A stretch of DNA of 64,000 bases, taken from the NCBI RefSeq assembly GCF_900105215.1, contig NZ_FOIP01000001.1, forward strand, positions 186,001 to 250,000. Reading direction: 5' to 3'. The notes below the pieces were generated by a model that saw only the letters and a program-made list of their open reading frames with translations, had not been told where the DNA came from and searched no databases. A program made the position numbers and the translations under genes. How positions within the stretch are numbered: the first letter of the stretch is position 1; each line of letters begins with the position of its first letter. Origin of the DNA: Lacrimispora sphenoides (GTDB taxonomy: Bacteria; Bacillota; Clostridia; Lachnospirales; Lachnospiraceae). This document shows positions 50,631 to 60,488 of this stretch, in pieces.

Positions 50631-51122
50631 TCAGATGCAGTCAGCGTTTTCACAATCACAGGGTCTGACAATGATGGAGGATATTTTCTGACCATCCAAG
50701 TATCCGCAGGCGGCAAGGCCGGCCTGAACCACTGAGTTCCAGTTCTTTGCAGAAAGCTGATAGGTGGTCTCATCGTCTAAAACTACAGTACATGCCTCCT
50801 CCATGGGGCAGGTTTCCGAATAAACCACCTTATACATGTTCTTTCGGCTGATGGCTCCGATCTCCTCCAGGATATTGACCATCCGGTAGACGGTCGCAGC
50901 GCCGATTGTCTCATCAACGCCTGATGCCTTATAATAAATTTCCTTGCAGCTGGAGCATTCATGCTCCAGTATGATATCTAACAGCGTACTGCGCTGCTTT
51001 GTGATTCTGCAGCCCTTTTCCTTCAGCTTTTCAATGATCAGCTCTTTCTGCATTCTGGTCCTGTGATAGCTTCTGGAATCAGGCGTTTTTCTTTTTTCAT
51101 TGATGTTCGTTAATTTCTCCAT
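50631..51122 (-). CDS. Fur-family regulator of the Feo operon, atypical metal sites
   Basis: A 163-residue regulator. The winged helix spans about 22-95 (KEKGCRITKQRSTLLDII, TIGAATVYRMVNILEEIG). The C-terminal domain contains paired cysteines (CPMEEAC) and an unusual tail CDCENADC, plus CSSC in the DNA-binding part, but the His-rich HHHH(F/L)xC cluster of standard Fur is absent. It is the last gene of the iron operon, 39 nt after a FeoB-associated protein. GGAGG lies 7 nt before the ATG. It may use Cys-rich sites to sense iron or zinc; the sensing metal is open. Confidence 0.85.
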   Translation of the reverse strand: MEKLTNINEKRKTPDSRSYHRTRMQKELIIEKLKEKGCRITKQRSTLLDIILEHECSSCKEIYYKASGVDETIGAATVYRMVNILEEIGAISRKNMYKVVYSETCPMEEACTVVLDDETTYQLSAKNWNSVVQAGLAACGYLDGQKISSIIVRPCDCENADCI

Positions 51123-51161
51123 TTGCGCGCCTCCGCTTAATTCTTCCAGCTGCCGCCTCTT

Positions 51162-51299
51162 TTAATGGCAATGGCCTCCGCAGTGTTTACAATCTCCGCC
51201 GCACTGAATGGATTTTCCGTTCTTTTTGTCATTGACCATGCTTCTTACTGCCAATGACACCAGTCCGGCAACAACAATAAAAACAACCAGTGTTCCCAT
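51162..51299 (-). CDS. FeoB-associated Cys-rich membrane protein
   Basis: A 45-residue protein missed by ordinary length cut-offs. One membrane helix (TLVVFIVVAGLVSLAVR) is followed by a short basic linker and the tail CGGDCKHCGGHCH, with four Cys and two His. This is the pattern of FeoB-associated Cys-rich proteins, thought to help FeoB handle ferrous iron on the cytoplasmic side. AAGGAGG lies 6 nt before the ATG. It sits between feoB (58 nt) and fur (39 nt). Confidence 0.9.
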   Translation of the reverse strand: MGTLVVFIVVAGLVSLAVRSMVNDKKNGKSIQCGGDCKHCGGHCH

Positions 51300-51357
51300 A
51301 AAGTACCTCCTTATAGTTTGAGCCTGCAGACAAGGTGCAGGCTCTCATGGGGCAAGC

Positions 51358-53541
51358 CTATTTCGCTCCTGCCACTTTGTTTAAATGAATGTTTGATACC
51401 TTTTGTTCCTTTGACGGCCTTACCAGCAGGTAAATAAATCCTGCGATCAGGGCAAAGGCAACGATAGTAAAGATTCCAAAAGTTCCTGTGTAAATCAGGG
51501 ACCCGATCTGGAAAACGCACAGGGATACAACATAAGCCAGAAGTGTCTGATATCCGACAGCAAACCAGAACCATCTGATATTGTTCATCTCTCTTTTGAT
51601 GGCTCCCATAGCAGCAAAGCAAGGGGCACAAAGAAGATTGAATATCAGGAAGGAATATGCTGCCAAAGGAGTCATGCTGCTTGCAAGCGTTCCCCAGATT
51701 TCAGATCCGTCTTCTGCAACTTCCGCAAAACCGAACAGGATACCGAACGTACCTACTACGTTTTCTTTTGCAATCAGTCCGGTGATGGCTGCAACCGCAG
51801 ATTTCCAGTCACCCCAGCCAAGAGGTGCGAAGATCCAGCTAATTGTTCCTCCAACTGCCGCAAGAATGCTGTGATCAAGTTCCAAAGCGTCTAACATCCT
51901 GAACTGGCCGTCAACCCAGCCAAAGAAGGAAGTAAACCAAACAAAGATGGTTGCTAAAAGAATGATGGTACCTGCTTTTTTAATAAAGGACCAGCCGCGT
52001 TCCCACATACTTCTTAAAATATTTCCAACGGTAGGCATATGGTAAGCCGGAAGTTCCATAACGAAAGGCGCCGGATCTCCTGCAAACATTTTTGTCTTCT
52101 TTAAAATAATTCCCGAGCAAACGATGGCTGCTATTCCTACAAAGTAAGCACTTGGAGCCACCCAGGCTGCTCCGCCAAACAATGCACCTGCAATCAAAGC
52201 GATGATGGGAAGCTTTGCTCCGCAGGGAATAAAGGTAGTTGTCATAATTGTCATCTTACGGTCACGGTCATTTTCAATGGTACGGGAAGCCATAATTCCA
52301 GGCACACCGCAGCCGCTTCCGATTAACATCGGGATAAAAGACTTGCCGGAAAGACCAAACCGCCGAAAAATACGGTCCATGATGAAAGCAACTCTCGCCA
52401 TGTAGCCGCAGGCCTCCAAAAACGCCAGGAAGATGAAGAGCACCAGCATCTGAGGCACGAAACCAAGAACAGCGCCGACACCGGCTACAATTCCGTCAAG
52501 AATCAGTCCCTGCAGCCAATCTGCACAGCCTACAGCAGTTAAAACGCCTTCTACAACAACAGGCACACCAGGAACTTCCAGGCCAAAGAAACTAAAGCCC
52601 TCTCCGAATAAGCCGTCATTGGCCCAGTCAGTTGCCCAGGTTCCAACGGTTGTTACAGAAACATAATATACAAGAAACATAACCAGCGCAAAGATAGGCA
52701 GAGCCAGGAAGCGGTTCGTTACGATCCTGTCGATCTTATCAGAAACTGTCAGTTTTTCTACTTTATTGCGAGTAAAACACTCATGGATGATGGAGGAAAT
52801 ATAAACATAACGCTCATTGGTGATGATGCTCTCGGTGTCGTCATCCATTTCTTTTTCGATCCGGTTGATTTCTTCCGATACATCCGGCACATGCTTCATC
52901 TGGGTCTGGATCTTATTATCTTTTTCTAAAAGCTTGATGGCAAAGAAGCGCTTCTGCTCTTCCGGAATCTCATTCTCCAGCTTATCTTCAATAGAATCCA
53001 GAACAGATTCCACTTCCGGTGCGAATTTATGGACTGGAACCGTATTGTTTTTCAGATTAGCCAGGGCTACGGCCTTTTTTGCCGCTTCCTGGATTCCGGT
53101 TCCCTTTAATGCGGAAATCTCCACGACGTCACAGCCCAGCTTCTGGCTCAACTTTTGGATATGTATCTTGTCTCCGTTTTTCTCAACAATATCCATCATG
53201 TTGACTGCCATGATCACCGGAATCCCCAGTTCCATAAGCTGTGTGGACAAGTATAAGTTACGCTCAATATTGGTTCCGTCTACGATATTTAAAATCGCAT
53301 CCGGCCGGTCAGTGATCAGATAATTTCTCGCTACCACCTCTTCCAGGGTATAGGGAGAAAGTGAATAAATGCCGGGAAGGTCCATGATGATCACATCCTT
53401 ATGGCCTTTCAGCTTTCCTTCTTTCTTCTCTACTGTTACGCCCGGCCAGTTCCCCACAAACTGATTGGATCCCGTAAGCGCGTTAAACAGTGTTGTCTTT
53501 CCGCAGTTTGGATTACCTGCTAATGCAATCTTAATTGACAT
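51358..53541 (-). CDS. feoB: Ferrous iron transporter FeoB
   Basis: Fe(II) importer of 727 residues. The N-terminal G domain has GNPNCGKTTLFNALTGSNQF (G1), DLPGIYSLSPY (G3) and NMMD (G4), followed by a helical inhibitor domain to about 270 and a membrane domain with about nine spans, including the gate motifs GCGVPGIMASRTIE and PCGAKLPIIALI. It is the third gene of the operon after two feoA genes. Length and domain order are normal. Confidence 0.97.
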   Translation of the reverse strand: MSIKIALAGNPNCGKTTLFNALTGSNQFVGNWPGVTVEKKEGKLKGHKDVIIMDLPGIYSLSPYTLEEVVARNYLITDRPDAILNIVDGTNIERNLYLSTQLMELGIPVIMAVNMMDIVEKNGDKIHIQKLSQKLGCDVVEISALKGTGIQEAAKKAVALANLKNNTVPVHKFAPEVESVLDSIEDKLENEIPEEQKRFFAIKLLEKDNKIQTQMKHVPDVSEEINRIEKEMDDDTESIITNERYVYISSIIHECFTRNKVEKLTVSDKIDRIVTNRFLALPIFALVMFLVYYVSVTTVGTWATDWANDGLFGEGFSFFGLEVPGVPVVVEGVLTAVGCADWLQGLILDGIVAGVGAVLGFVPQMLVLFIFLAFLEACGYMARVAFIMDRIFRRFGLSGKSFIPMLIGSGCGVPGIMASRTIENDRDRKMTIMTTTFIPCGAKLPIIALIAGALFGGAAWVAPSAYFVGIAAIVCSGIILKKTKMFAGDPAPFVMELPAYHMPTVGNILRSMWERGWSFIKKAGTIILLATIFVWFTSFFGWVDGQFRMLDALELDHSILAAVGGTISWIFAPLGWGDWKSAVAAITGLIAKENVVGTFGILFGFAEVAEDGSEIWGTLASSMTPLAAYSFLIFNLLCAPCFAAMGAIKREMNNIRWFWFAVGYQTLLAYVVSLCVFQIGSLIYTGTFGIFTIVAFALIAGFIYLLVRPSKEQKVSNIHLNKVAGAK

Positions 53542-53611
53542 ACTCTACCTCTTTCTGCCTGTCAGCATCTGATTTATCGGATATTAGTCTAAACTAACTT
53601 ACTTGCAAAAA

Positions 53612-53830
53612 TTACTCTACAAGAATCATTTCCGCATCCGCTTTCCGCAGGGATAATTCATATCCTCTTACCGTAACTTCAACCGGATCTCCAAGGGGAG
53701 CAACCTTTCTCACGTAAATGTCCACACCTTTTGTGATTCCCATGTCCATGATCCGTCTCTTGATTGGTCCTTCCCCGGTAAGCTTTGTTACCTTAACCGT
53801 TTTTCCGCATGGAATTTCCTTTAATGTCAT
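53612..53830 (-). CDS. feoA: FeoA-family protein, second copy
   Basis: A 72-residue SH3-like FeoA protein (MTLKEIPCGKTVKVTKLTGE, MDMGITKGVDIYV, VEVTVRGYELSLRKADAEMI). It acts with FeoB at the inner face of the membrane. It lies 15 nt after the first feoA and 70 nt before feoB. The central RRIMDMGITKG motif is the standard FeoA core. Confidence 0.93.
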   Translation of the reverse strand: MTLKEIPCGKTVKVTKLTGEGPIKRRIMDMGITKGVDIYVRKVAPLGDPVEVTVRGYELSLRKADAEMILVE

Positions 53831-53845
53831 TGTCTTCCTCCCTCT

Positions 53846-54061
53846 CTATTCCACCAGAATCTTATTGGCCATATCTTTGCCAATGGCCACTCTGGAATCC
53901 TTAACATTCACAATCATATTACCGCCCATTTCAGAAACAACCGTCACAACTCCTCCGGACACAAAGCCCAGATTCTCTAAAAAACGTCTTGTTTCTTCCT
54001 TGCCGCCTACTTTGCGGATCACATTCGGTTCGCCTGTTCTCACCATTGTCAGAGGCATCAT
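53846..54061 (-). CDS. feoA: FeoA-family protein, first copy
   Basis: A 71-residue FeoA-type protein that opens the operon. The core RRFLENLGFVSGGVVTVVSE and the closing IVNVKDSRVAIGKDMANKIL match the SH3-like fold. It differs from the second copy by less charge and by RFLENLGF in place of RIMDMGI. Paired FeoA proteins are common in Clostridia and may form a heteromer on FeoB. A promoter with a Fur box lies 108-164 nt upstream. Confidence 0.92.
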   Translation of the reverse strand: MMPLTMVRTGEPNVIRKVGGKEETRRFLENLGFVSGGVVTVVSEMGGNMIVNVKDSRVAIGKDMANKILVE

Positions 54062-54168
54062 CCATCATCTTCTTTCTTTTTCATATTGCCCTTGCATTTG
54101 GGACAGGGGCCAGCTCCGCATTGCGGGACGTAAAGGTATACCTATGAAATGTTTATTAATAATATTAA

Positions 54169-54183
54169 TGAGAATCATTCCCA
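54169..54183. promoter_or_regulatory. Fur box of the feo operon
   Basis: TGAGAAT-C-ATTCCCA is a 7-1-7 inverted repeat with one mismatch, close to the Fur consensus TGATAAT-N-ATTATCA. It lies immediately after the predicted transcription start, so bound Fur would block elongation or promoter clearance. Confidence 0.75.
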
Positions 54184-54196
54184 TTACGCAATAGTT

Positions 54197-54225
54197 AGTA
54201 TACACTAACGCAGGGCAGTTGTCAA
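54197..54225 (-). promoter_or_regulatory. Promoter of the feo operon
   Basis: On the minus strand a perfect TTGACA (54220-54225), 17 nt and TATACT (54197-54202) give a very strong promoter. Together with the Fur box downstream it explains iron control of feoA-feoA-feoB-associated protein-fur. Confidence 0.85.
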
Positions 54226-54274
54226 GATTTTTGTGAAATCTTTTTGTCCATAACAGAAAAGCTCAGAAAGAAAA

Positions 54275-54309
54275 GCTGCGGCAAAATAACATAACAATTT
54301 TGCCGCAGC
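54275..54309 (-). terminator. Terminator of the M13 peptidase gene
   Basis: GCTGCGGCAAAAT (54275-54287) pairs with ATTTTGCCGCAGC (54297-54309) over 13 bp, followed on the minus strand by TTTTCTTTCT. Confidence 0.85.
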
Positions 54310-54324
54310 CACTCTTATCTTGTT

Positions 54325-56385
54325 TTACCAGATTTTCACCCGCTTTTGGGGTGCCACGTACATGGCATCTCCCTCCTTTATTTCCGGATAAGCCTTATAG
54401 AAAGCGTCGGTAGCGCTAAGCACTGCATTAACCCTCACCTTAGCCGGAGAATGAACATCTGTGTTTAGCCTCCTGATCATGCTTTCCGGTGTATATTTCG
54501 CCGCCCATATGGTTGCGAACTGCTCAAAAACCAGCTTCAGGCTCTCTGCATCATCTCCCACAATGGAGGTGATGCAGGCCATGGAACCGAGATCCGCGAT
54601 ATTTTCATTTAAAGTCTGTACTCCGTTTACGTGACGTCCTTTATAACCTTCCTGCCCGTCATAGTAGGCCACCACCTGGTCCGCCAGCTGTTTAAATTTA
54701 GCTCTGTCCTCACTGGTCCACCATACATGATAATTTCCATTTTCATCATAAAGAGAACCGGAGGAATCAAAGGCGTGGCTGACTTCATGAGCAATGACCG
54801 TTCCGATCCCTCCCAGATTTGATGCATAATCCTTGTCAGCATCATAGAAAGGTGCCTGCAAAATGGCGGCTGGAAATACGATTTCATTTCCAGTGGGATT
54901 ATAATAGGCATTCACCGTCTGAGGCGTCATGCCCCATTCCGTTTTATCCACCGGTTTACGAACCTTTTCCCTGTTCACAGCATTTTGAGCCTTTGTGAGG
55001 GAAATGACATTGTTGATTAAGCTCCCTCCTTTTTCAACCGGTGTAATGGTGGCTTTTGCATAATCGTTGGGCCATTTATCCGGATATCCGATCTTAAGAG
55101 TCATGTTGTCCAGCTTTTTAATTGCGGCTGACTTTGTTTCTTCTCCCATCCAGTCCAGACCCAAAATCTGCTTTTTATAATTCTCAAGGATATGGCGGAC
55201 CATCTCTTCAATGGCCGTCTTATCTTCTTTTGAAAAACGCTTTTCCACATATAGCCTGCCAAATTCAAACCCAAGCATATTCTGGGTCCTTTCACTGGCC
55301 AGCTTCTGGTCGGTCTTTCTTTCCTTAATACCGTTCTGGGTATTATTCCAGTCCTGATAATTATCTCTGATTTCAGGGGTAAGATATGGTGCAAAATTAT
55401 CCACCAGGCAGAATATGGAATAGTTCTTTAAAACAGGGAGATGATCATTTGTCAGATACTTACCGATTTTTACCATCTGTGCCTTCTGGGTTACCACTAA
55501 GGTATCAACATCGGTCAGACCGGCCGACGAAAGATAAGAATCGGCAGCACCTTCCGGAAGCAAACCCTTTATATCCTTCATGGAATAGGGGTTGTATATG
55601 ATATCAGGGTCATTTTGCTGGCTTAAAGGAAGGGCACTTGCAGCTAAATCCTTCTGGAGCGCCATAATATCAGCAGCAGCTTTCTCTGCCTCCTCTCGGC
55701 TCATGCCCGTATATTCCAGGGTACTTCTGATGTAATCCTGGTACTGGTCCATCAGCTTTGCCTGGGTCCTATCCTCCAGTGTTTCCTTTCCTGGACCCAG
55801 ATCCGCCCCATCCACATACAGGGCGTACCGGCTGGAATCCTTCATATCTTCCATCCACTGTACCGTAAGAATGCTGTTTACTCCCAGATCCCCATAGATG
55901 TTTCCCACTGCTTTTAAATACCCATCGATGTCTGAGGCATTATTTAACTCATCCAGATAGGGCTTAAGCTGGCCAAATCCCGCTTTTTCCCGCCCTTTCA
56001 TATCCAGAGCCGATAAATATAAGTCCGCAATTTTCTGCTCCAGGGAACCTGGCTTTGCCTGTTTCCGGTTTTTTACAGCCTCTTCCAATACCCCCTCAAG
56101 AACTTCATAGGAGTCCTTTTCCAGCTGATAAAAATAACTCCATCCGCTGGAATCCTTTGGTATTTCCACCTGGTCCAGGATTTGCCGGTCCACATGATCA
56201 TAATAGTCATCCTCCAGCCGCACGACCGCTGACTCATCCGATGCAGCACTTCCCGCTTCTCCCTGAACGTTGACCGGCTGGGCTGCTGTCTGCTCCGGAG
56301 GTGTCTCTATCTTCTTCCTGCACCCGGTCAGGAGAAGAGACAGCATAAGAACGGCTGCCAGACAGAACTTAATCCTGTTTTTCAT
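54325..56385 (-). CDS. M13-family zinc metallopeptidase lipoprotein (PepO/neprilysin-like)
   Basis: Extracellular peptidase of 686 residues, lipid-anchored by LLLTGC near residue 21. The zinc site is HEVSH (533-537) with the third ligand Glu594 in NENIAD, the family pattern. The N-terminal M13 domain covers about 60-430, and NAYYNPTGNEIVFPAAILQ is the substrate-binding strand. Such enzymes cut short peptides and could feed the peptide importer, which is inference. The C-terminus ends RVKIW rather than the CxVW of many eukaryotic members. The start at 56385 has GAGG 6 nt upstream. Monocistronic. Confidence 0.93.
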   Translation of the reverse strand: MKNRIKFCLAAVLMLSLLLTGCRKKIETPPEQTAAQPVNVQGEAGSAASDESAVVRLEDDYYDHVDRQILDQVEIPKDSSGWSYFYQLEKDSYEVLEGVLEEAVKNRKQAKPGSLEQKIADLYLSALDMKGREKAGFGQLKPYLDELNNASDIDGYLKAVGNIYGDLGVNSILTVQWMEDMKDSSRYALYVDGADLGPGKETLEDRTQAKLMDQYQDYIRSTLEYTGMSREEAEKAAADIMALQKDLAASALPLSQQNDPDIIYNPYSMKDIKGLLPEGAADSYLSSAGLTDVDTLVVTQKAQMVKIGKYLTNDHLPVLKNYSIFCLVDNFAPYLTPEIRDNYQDWNNTQNGIKERKTDQKLASERTQNMLGFEFGRLYVEKRFSKEDKTAIEEMVRHILENYKKQILGLDWMGEETKSAAIKKLDNMTLKIGYPDKWPNDYAKATITPVEKGGSLINNVISLTKAQNAVNREKVRKPVDKTEWGMTPQTVNAYYNPTGNEIVFPAAILQAPFYDADKDYASNLGGIGTVIAHEVSHAFDSSGSLYDENGNYHVWWTSEDRAKFKQLADQVVAYYDGQEGYKGRHVNGVQTLNENIADLGSMACITSIVGDDAESLKLVFEQFATIWAAKYTPESMIRRLNTDVHSPAKVRVNAVLSATDAFYKAYPEIKEGDAMYVAPQKRVKIW

Positions 56386-56474
56386 ATTGTACCTCACTTC
56401 TTTCTACAGGTTTTTTTGCACTAAAAAGGAAGTGGATCTCTCCACTTCCTTATAGGTTCTATCTTCTATTATGC

Positions 56475-57572
56475 TTAAACTCCGTCAGAATATACTGCTC
56501 CGTCGTCTGCAGCCTCATCCTGTGACTGAAGTGCTTTAATACTTAAACTGATTTTCTTTTCGCCTTCGTTGAAATCAACCACTCTGGCTTCGATTTCCTG
56601 GCTGATTGCCAAAACATCAGAAGGTTTATCCACATGCTCCTTGGAGATCTGGGATACGTGAAGCAGTGCATCTACGCCTGGCTCCAGCTCAACAAATGCG
56701 CCGAAATCTGTCATACGTGCAACTCTTCCGCTTACTACGTTGCCTACTGCATATTTTGTAGAAGCATCTTTCCACGGATTTGTCTCCGGGAACTTTAAGC
56801 TGAGGGCGATCTTATCACCGTTGATATCCTTAACCAGGACTTTGATTTTCTCTCCTGCCTTGAAAGCTTTCTTCGGGCTCTCTACTCTGCCCCAGCTCAT
56901 CTCGGAAATATGAAGCAGGCCGTCAGCACCGCCAAGATCAATGAATGCACCAAAATCGGTTACATTCTTGATGGTACCTTCTACCACATCACCTGTACGG
57001 ATTCTATCAAATAATTCCTTCTGCAGCTCGGCTCTTCTTGCTACCATGATCTGCTTTCTGTCGCCGATGATTCTTCTTCTCTTAGGATTGAATTCTGTAA
57101 TGACAAATTCAATCTCCTTATCTGCATACTTGGATAAATCCTTCTCATAGCTATCGGATACCAGGCTTGCAGGAATGAAGACTCTTGCTCCCTCTACAAC
57201 CACACTTAAACCACCGTCAAGTACCTGCGCAACTTTTGCAATAAGTACCTCGTGGTTTTCAAATGCTTCTTCTAATCTCTTATTGCCTCTGTCTGCTGCC
57301 AATCTCTTGTAAGACAGGGCTACCTGACCTTCGCCATCGTTTACCTTGATGACTTTGGCTTCCATCTCTTCACCAACCTGTACAACAGTTGTAAGATCTA
57401 AATTCTGGTCATCCGTGTACTCGCTACGCGGAATGATGCCGTCGGACTTGTAACCTATATTCAAGACGATTTCATCTTCCTTTACGTCGATGACTTTACC
57501 AGTGACGATCTCTCCTGTACGTATAGTTTTCAATGATTCTTCTAACATTTGTTCAAAACTTAACTCTGACAT
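56475..57572 (-). CDS. S1 RNA-binding domain protein (ribosomal protein S1-like)
   Basis: A 365-residue protein with four S1 domains at about 18-88, 105-172, 191-260 and 276-346. Each of the last two has the canonical TDFGAF(I/V)(D/E)L core and LLHISEMSW or LLHVSQIS. Gram-positive S1-like proteins bind mRNA, but their place on the ribosome varies. The gene starts inside the last 20 nt of ispH with GGAGG 9 nt upstream, so the two are coupled. In some clostridia the two are fused; here they are separate. Confidence 0.93.
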   Translation of the reverse strand: MSELSFEQMLEESLKTIRTGEIVTGKVIDVKEDEIVLNIGYKSDGIIPRSEYTDDQNLDLTTVVQVGEEMEAKVIKVNDGEGQVALSYKRLAADRGNKRLEEAFENHEVLIAKVAQVLDGGLSVVVEGARVFIPASLVSDSYEKDLSKYADKEIEFVITEFNPKRRRIIGDRKQIMVARRAELQKELFDRIRTGDVVEGTIKNVTDFGAFIDLGGADGLLHISEMSWGRVESPKKAFKAGEKIKVLVKDINGDKIALSLKFPETNPWKDASTKYAVGNVVSGRVARMTDFGAFVELEPGVDALLHVSQISKEHVDKPSDVLAISQEIEARVVDFNEGEKKISLSIKALQSQDEAADDGAVYSDGV

Positions 57573-58404
57573 TAGTATGAACCTCCTCGATAATATAATT
57601 CGGGGTTGAAGCCCCGGCTGTAATACCTACGCTGCGCACAGAATTTCCACAATCAGGATCTAAATCACCTAGTGTCTGGATATAGTAAGTGTTCTTACAT
57701 TCCCTTCGGCATATGTCGTACAGCTTCTGGGTATTGGAACTACTTTTTCCGCCTATAACAATCATGGCATCCACTTCTGAAGCTATCCGCTTTGCTTCCA
57801 CCTGTCTTTCCTGTGTTGCATTGCAAATCGTATTTAAAACAAGTATATCATACCGCGTTTCAGAAATTTTTTCAACTAAATCTTGAAATTTATTGTAATT
57901 AAATGTCGTCTGTGATACAATACACAGCTTTTCCCCTTCCGATAGAGGTAATATTTCCACTTGCTCGGGTGTTTCCACCACTAAAGTATTGTCATTTCCC
58001 CAGCCTTTAATACCTTCCACCTCCGGATGGGATTCATTCCCGATGATAAGAAGCCGCCTTCCCGCCTGATTTTGCTCCTCAGCGATCCTGTGGATCTTCT
58101 TCACATAGGGGCAGGTTGCGTCTACAATCTCGATCCCGTTTCGCTCCATGATCTCATAAATCCTCTTCCCTACTCCGTGGGACCTTATAACAACGACTGC
58201 GTCCCTGACCTTCTCAAGCTCCTCTTCCGAATGTATGACCTTTACTCCCTTTTCCTCTAAATCACGTACCACTTCCTCGTTATGGATGATGGGGCCATAG
58301 GTATAGATGGGTTTGTCATCTCTTTTCAGCTGTTCATAAACCTGTTCCACCGCCCGCTTTACTCCAAAGCAGAACCCGGCGGATTTGGCAACAATCACTT
58401 CCAT
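57553..58404 (-). CDS. ispH: 4-hydroxy-3-methylbut-2-enyl diphosphate reductase
   Basis: Last enzyme of the MEP isoprenoid pathway; makes IPP and DMAPP with a [4Fe-4S] cluster. The three cluster cysteines are Cys12 (AGFCFGV), Cys98 (ATCPYVKK) and Cys194 (NTICNATQ). The 283-residue length is normal. It overlaps cmk by 10 nt and the S1 gene by 20 nt, an arrangement common in Clostridia. Confidence 0.97.
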   Translation of the reverse strand: MEVIVAKSAGFCFGVKRAVEQVYEQLKRDDKPIYTYGPIIHNEEVVRDLEEKGVKVIHSEEELEKVRDAVVVIRSHGVGKRIYEIMERNGIEIVDATCPYVKKIHRIAEEQNQAGRRLLIIGNESHPEVEGIKGWGNDNTLVVETPEQVEILPLSEGEKLCIVSQTTFNYNKFQDLVEKISETRYDILVLNTICNATQERQVEAKRIASEVDAMIVIGGKSSSNTQKLYDICRRECKNTYYIQTLGDLDPDCGNSVRSVGITAGASTPNYIIEEVHTNVRVKF

Positions 58405-59090
58405 AGGCTTCCTCCTTCTACTTGTCTTTCCTGAAAAAGTGCAAGAATCCGGTCCACTACCTGGGGAATGGTCATGTCGGAAGAATCTAAAAGGACTGCA
58501 TCCTCTGCCTGCTTAAGGGGAGAATTCTCCCGGTTCATATCCCGGTAATCCCGTTCAATGATATCCTTTTCAATGTCATCAAGGCTGCATTCCTCTCCCT
58601 TTGCCTTAAGCTCCTCATACCGCCTTCTTGCCCGGACCAGGCTGCTGGCTGTTAAATAGATCTTTAAATCCGCCTCCGGAAGCACGCAGGTTCCGATATC
58701 CCGGCCATCCATGATAACATTTTCTTCTAAAGCCAGATTCTGCTGAAGCTCCACCAGTTTATTGCGCACCGGCATGTAAACGGAAACCGCAGAAGCCATG
58801 GCACTGACCTCCTCTGTGCGGATCAGTCCGGAAACATTTTCACCGTTTAAGATCACCTGCTGCATCCCGTTTTCATAGGAGATGGTGACGTTCACCTCTC
58901 CGGCCGACTTTGAAATCCTTTCCTCATCATCTGACGGGATCCCATTTCTTAAAAAATGCAGCGCCATAGCGCGGTACATGGCACCCGTATCCACATAAAC
59001 AAAATGAAGTTTTTCTGCAACAGACCTTGCAATGGTGCTCTTTCCTGCCCCGGCCGGTCCGTCGATGGCTATATTATAAACTTTTTTCAT
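58395..59090 (-). CDS. cmk: Cytidylate kinase
   Basis: Phosphorylates CMP and dCMP. The 231-residue protein has the P-loop IDGPAGAGKSTIARSV near the start, the YVDTGAMYRA motif, VIMDGRDIGTCVLPEADLKI and the C-terminal YRDMNRENSPLKQAEDAV segment. The start at 59090 overlaps the stop codon of the FAD enzyme as ATGA; a longer frame to 59132 would run into that gene. Confidence 0.96.
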   Translation of the reverse strand: MKKVYNIAIDGPAGAGKSTIARSVAEKLHFVYVDTGAMYRAMALHFLRNGIPSDDEERISKSAGEVNVTISYENGMQQVILNGENVSGLIRTEEVSAMASAVSVYMPVRNKLVELQQNLALEENVIMDGRDIGTCVLPEADLKIYLTASSLVRARRRYEELKAKGEECSLDDIEKDIIERDYRDMNRENSPLKQAEDAVLLDSSDMTIPQVVDRILALFQERQVEGGSLWK

Positions 59091-60343
59091 CCTTTGAATT
59101 TCTCCTCTCCGGCAGCATTTCCGGCCGCCCACCCCGTAGACCAGGCGATTTGTAAATTAAAGCCTCCGGTCACTGCATCTAAATCCAGCACTTCTCCGGC
59201 AAAGTAAAGGCCGGGAAGGAGCTTGGATTCCAGTGTGGAAGGGTTAACCTCCTTAACAGAAACACCGCCCTGGGTGATGATGGCTTCATTGTAGCCCCGA
59301 AGTCCTGTAAGCGTCAGAAGAAAGCCTTTGGTTGCGCGGACAAGGCGCTGGCGCTCTTCCCTGGTGATTTCATTGACCTTCTTCTCCGGCGGTATTTTGC
59401 TTCTATCCACCATGACCGGCACCAGCTTGGAAGGATACAAATGATCCAGTGAATTCTTAAACTGCTTGTTAGCGGCCTCTTCAAAATCCCGCAGAATCCT
59501 GGTGTCAAGCTGTTCTTCGGAAAGAGCCGGCTTTAAGTCAATAGAAAGAGTCAAAGGCCCTTTCTTCAGTTCCTTTACCGCATAGCTGCTGGCGCTTAAA
59601 AGTACCGGACCGCTGACCCCGTAATGGGTAAACAGCATTTCCCCGAATTCCTTATAAACCACCTTTTTTCCGTTTAATATGGATGCCTCCACATTGCGAA
59701 GGGATAAGCCCTGCAGCTCCTTTACCACCGGCTCCTCTGCCACAAAGGGAACCAGGGCGGGAGAAAGAGTGGTAACCTTATGGCCGGCTTCTTTTGCCAT
59801 CTCATAACCGTCTCCTGTGGAGCCGGTGGCCTGATAGGACAATCCGCCGCAGGCTACGATCACGGAATCTCCGTACACCTTTGCCTTTTTCCCGACCTCT
59901 TTTATCTCCAGCCCCAGAAGGGTGCCATTCTCTATCAAAAGATTCTCCACCTGGGTTCTGTAATGGATGGAGACTCCAAGATCTAAAAGCCTTTTTGTAA
60001 GAGCCTTTATTACATCTGAAGACTTATCAGAAGCCGGAAATACCCGGTTGCCCCGCTCTGTCTTTAAGGAACAGCCAAGATCTTCCAACAAGTCCATCAT
60101 ATCAAAATTGGTAAAGCCGTAAAAGCTGCTGTAAAGGAATTTGGCATTGGTCACTACGTTTCCGAACAGCTCCTCTGTATCACAAGCATTGGTCACATTG
60201 CAGCGTCCCTTGCCGGTGATATAGACCTTCTTTCCAAGTTTTTCATTTTTCTCAAAAATGTGGACGGTACCGCCCTTCATGGCTGCTGCTATTCCAGCCA
60301 GCATCCCTGCAGCGCCACCGCCCACGATTAAAACCGTATTCAT
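59087..60343 (-). CDS. HI0933/BaiN-family FAD-dependent oxidoreductase
   Basis: A 418-residue flavoprotein. The FAD site MNTVLIVGGGAAGMLAGIAA is at the N-terminus, GKKVYITGKGRCNVTNA follows as the family signature, and the C-terminal FAD-binding segment is LYFAGEVLDLDAVTGGFNLQ. Members have been annotated as aminoacetone oxidase or flavoprotein reductases; the physiological substrate is unclear. It heads the operon FAD enzyme-cmk-ispH-S1 that recurs in Lachnospiraceae. Confidence 0.9.
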   Translation of the reverse strand: MNTVLIVGGGAAGMLAGIAAAMKGGTVHIFEKNEKLGKKVYITGKGRCNVTNACDTEELFGNVVTNAKFLYSSFYGFTNFDMMDLLEDLGCSLKTERGNRVFPASDKSSDVIKALTKRLLDLGVSIHYRTQVENLLIENGTLLGLEIKEVGKKAKVYGDSVIVACGGLSYQATGSTGDGYEMAKEAGHKVTTLSPALVPFVAEEPVVKELQGLSLRNVEASILNGKKVVYKEFGEMLFTHYGVSGPVLLSASSYAVKELKKGPLTLSIDLKPALSEEQLDTRILRDFEEAANKQFKNSLDHLYPSKLVPVMVDRSKIPPEKKVNEITREERQRLVRATKGFLLTLTGLRGYNEAIITQGGVSVKEVNPSTLESKLLPGLYFAGEVLDLDAVTGGFNLQIAWSTGWAAGNAAGEEKFKG

Positions 60344-60488
60344 GCCTATTCCTCTTTCTAACCCTGGAAGGGATTTCCTCTTTTCCGCCCATGTTATTTG
60401 GGCATTAAAGTAGACCCGCAGGATGTTTTCTCCTGCTTTCGTTTACTATTTTTCTACTTTACACGAAAAAGAGCGAAAAAACAAGCGG

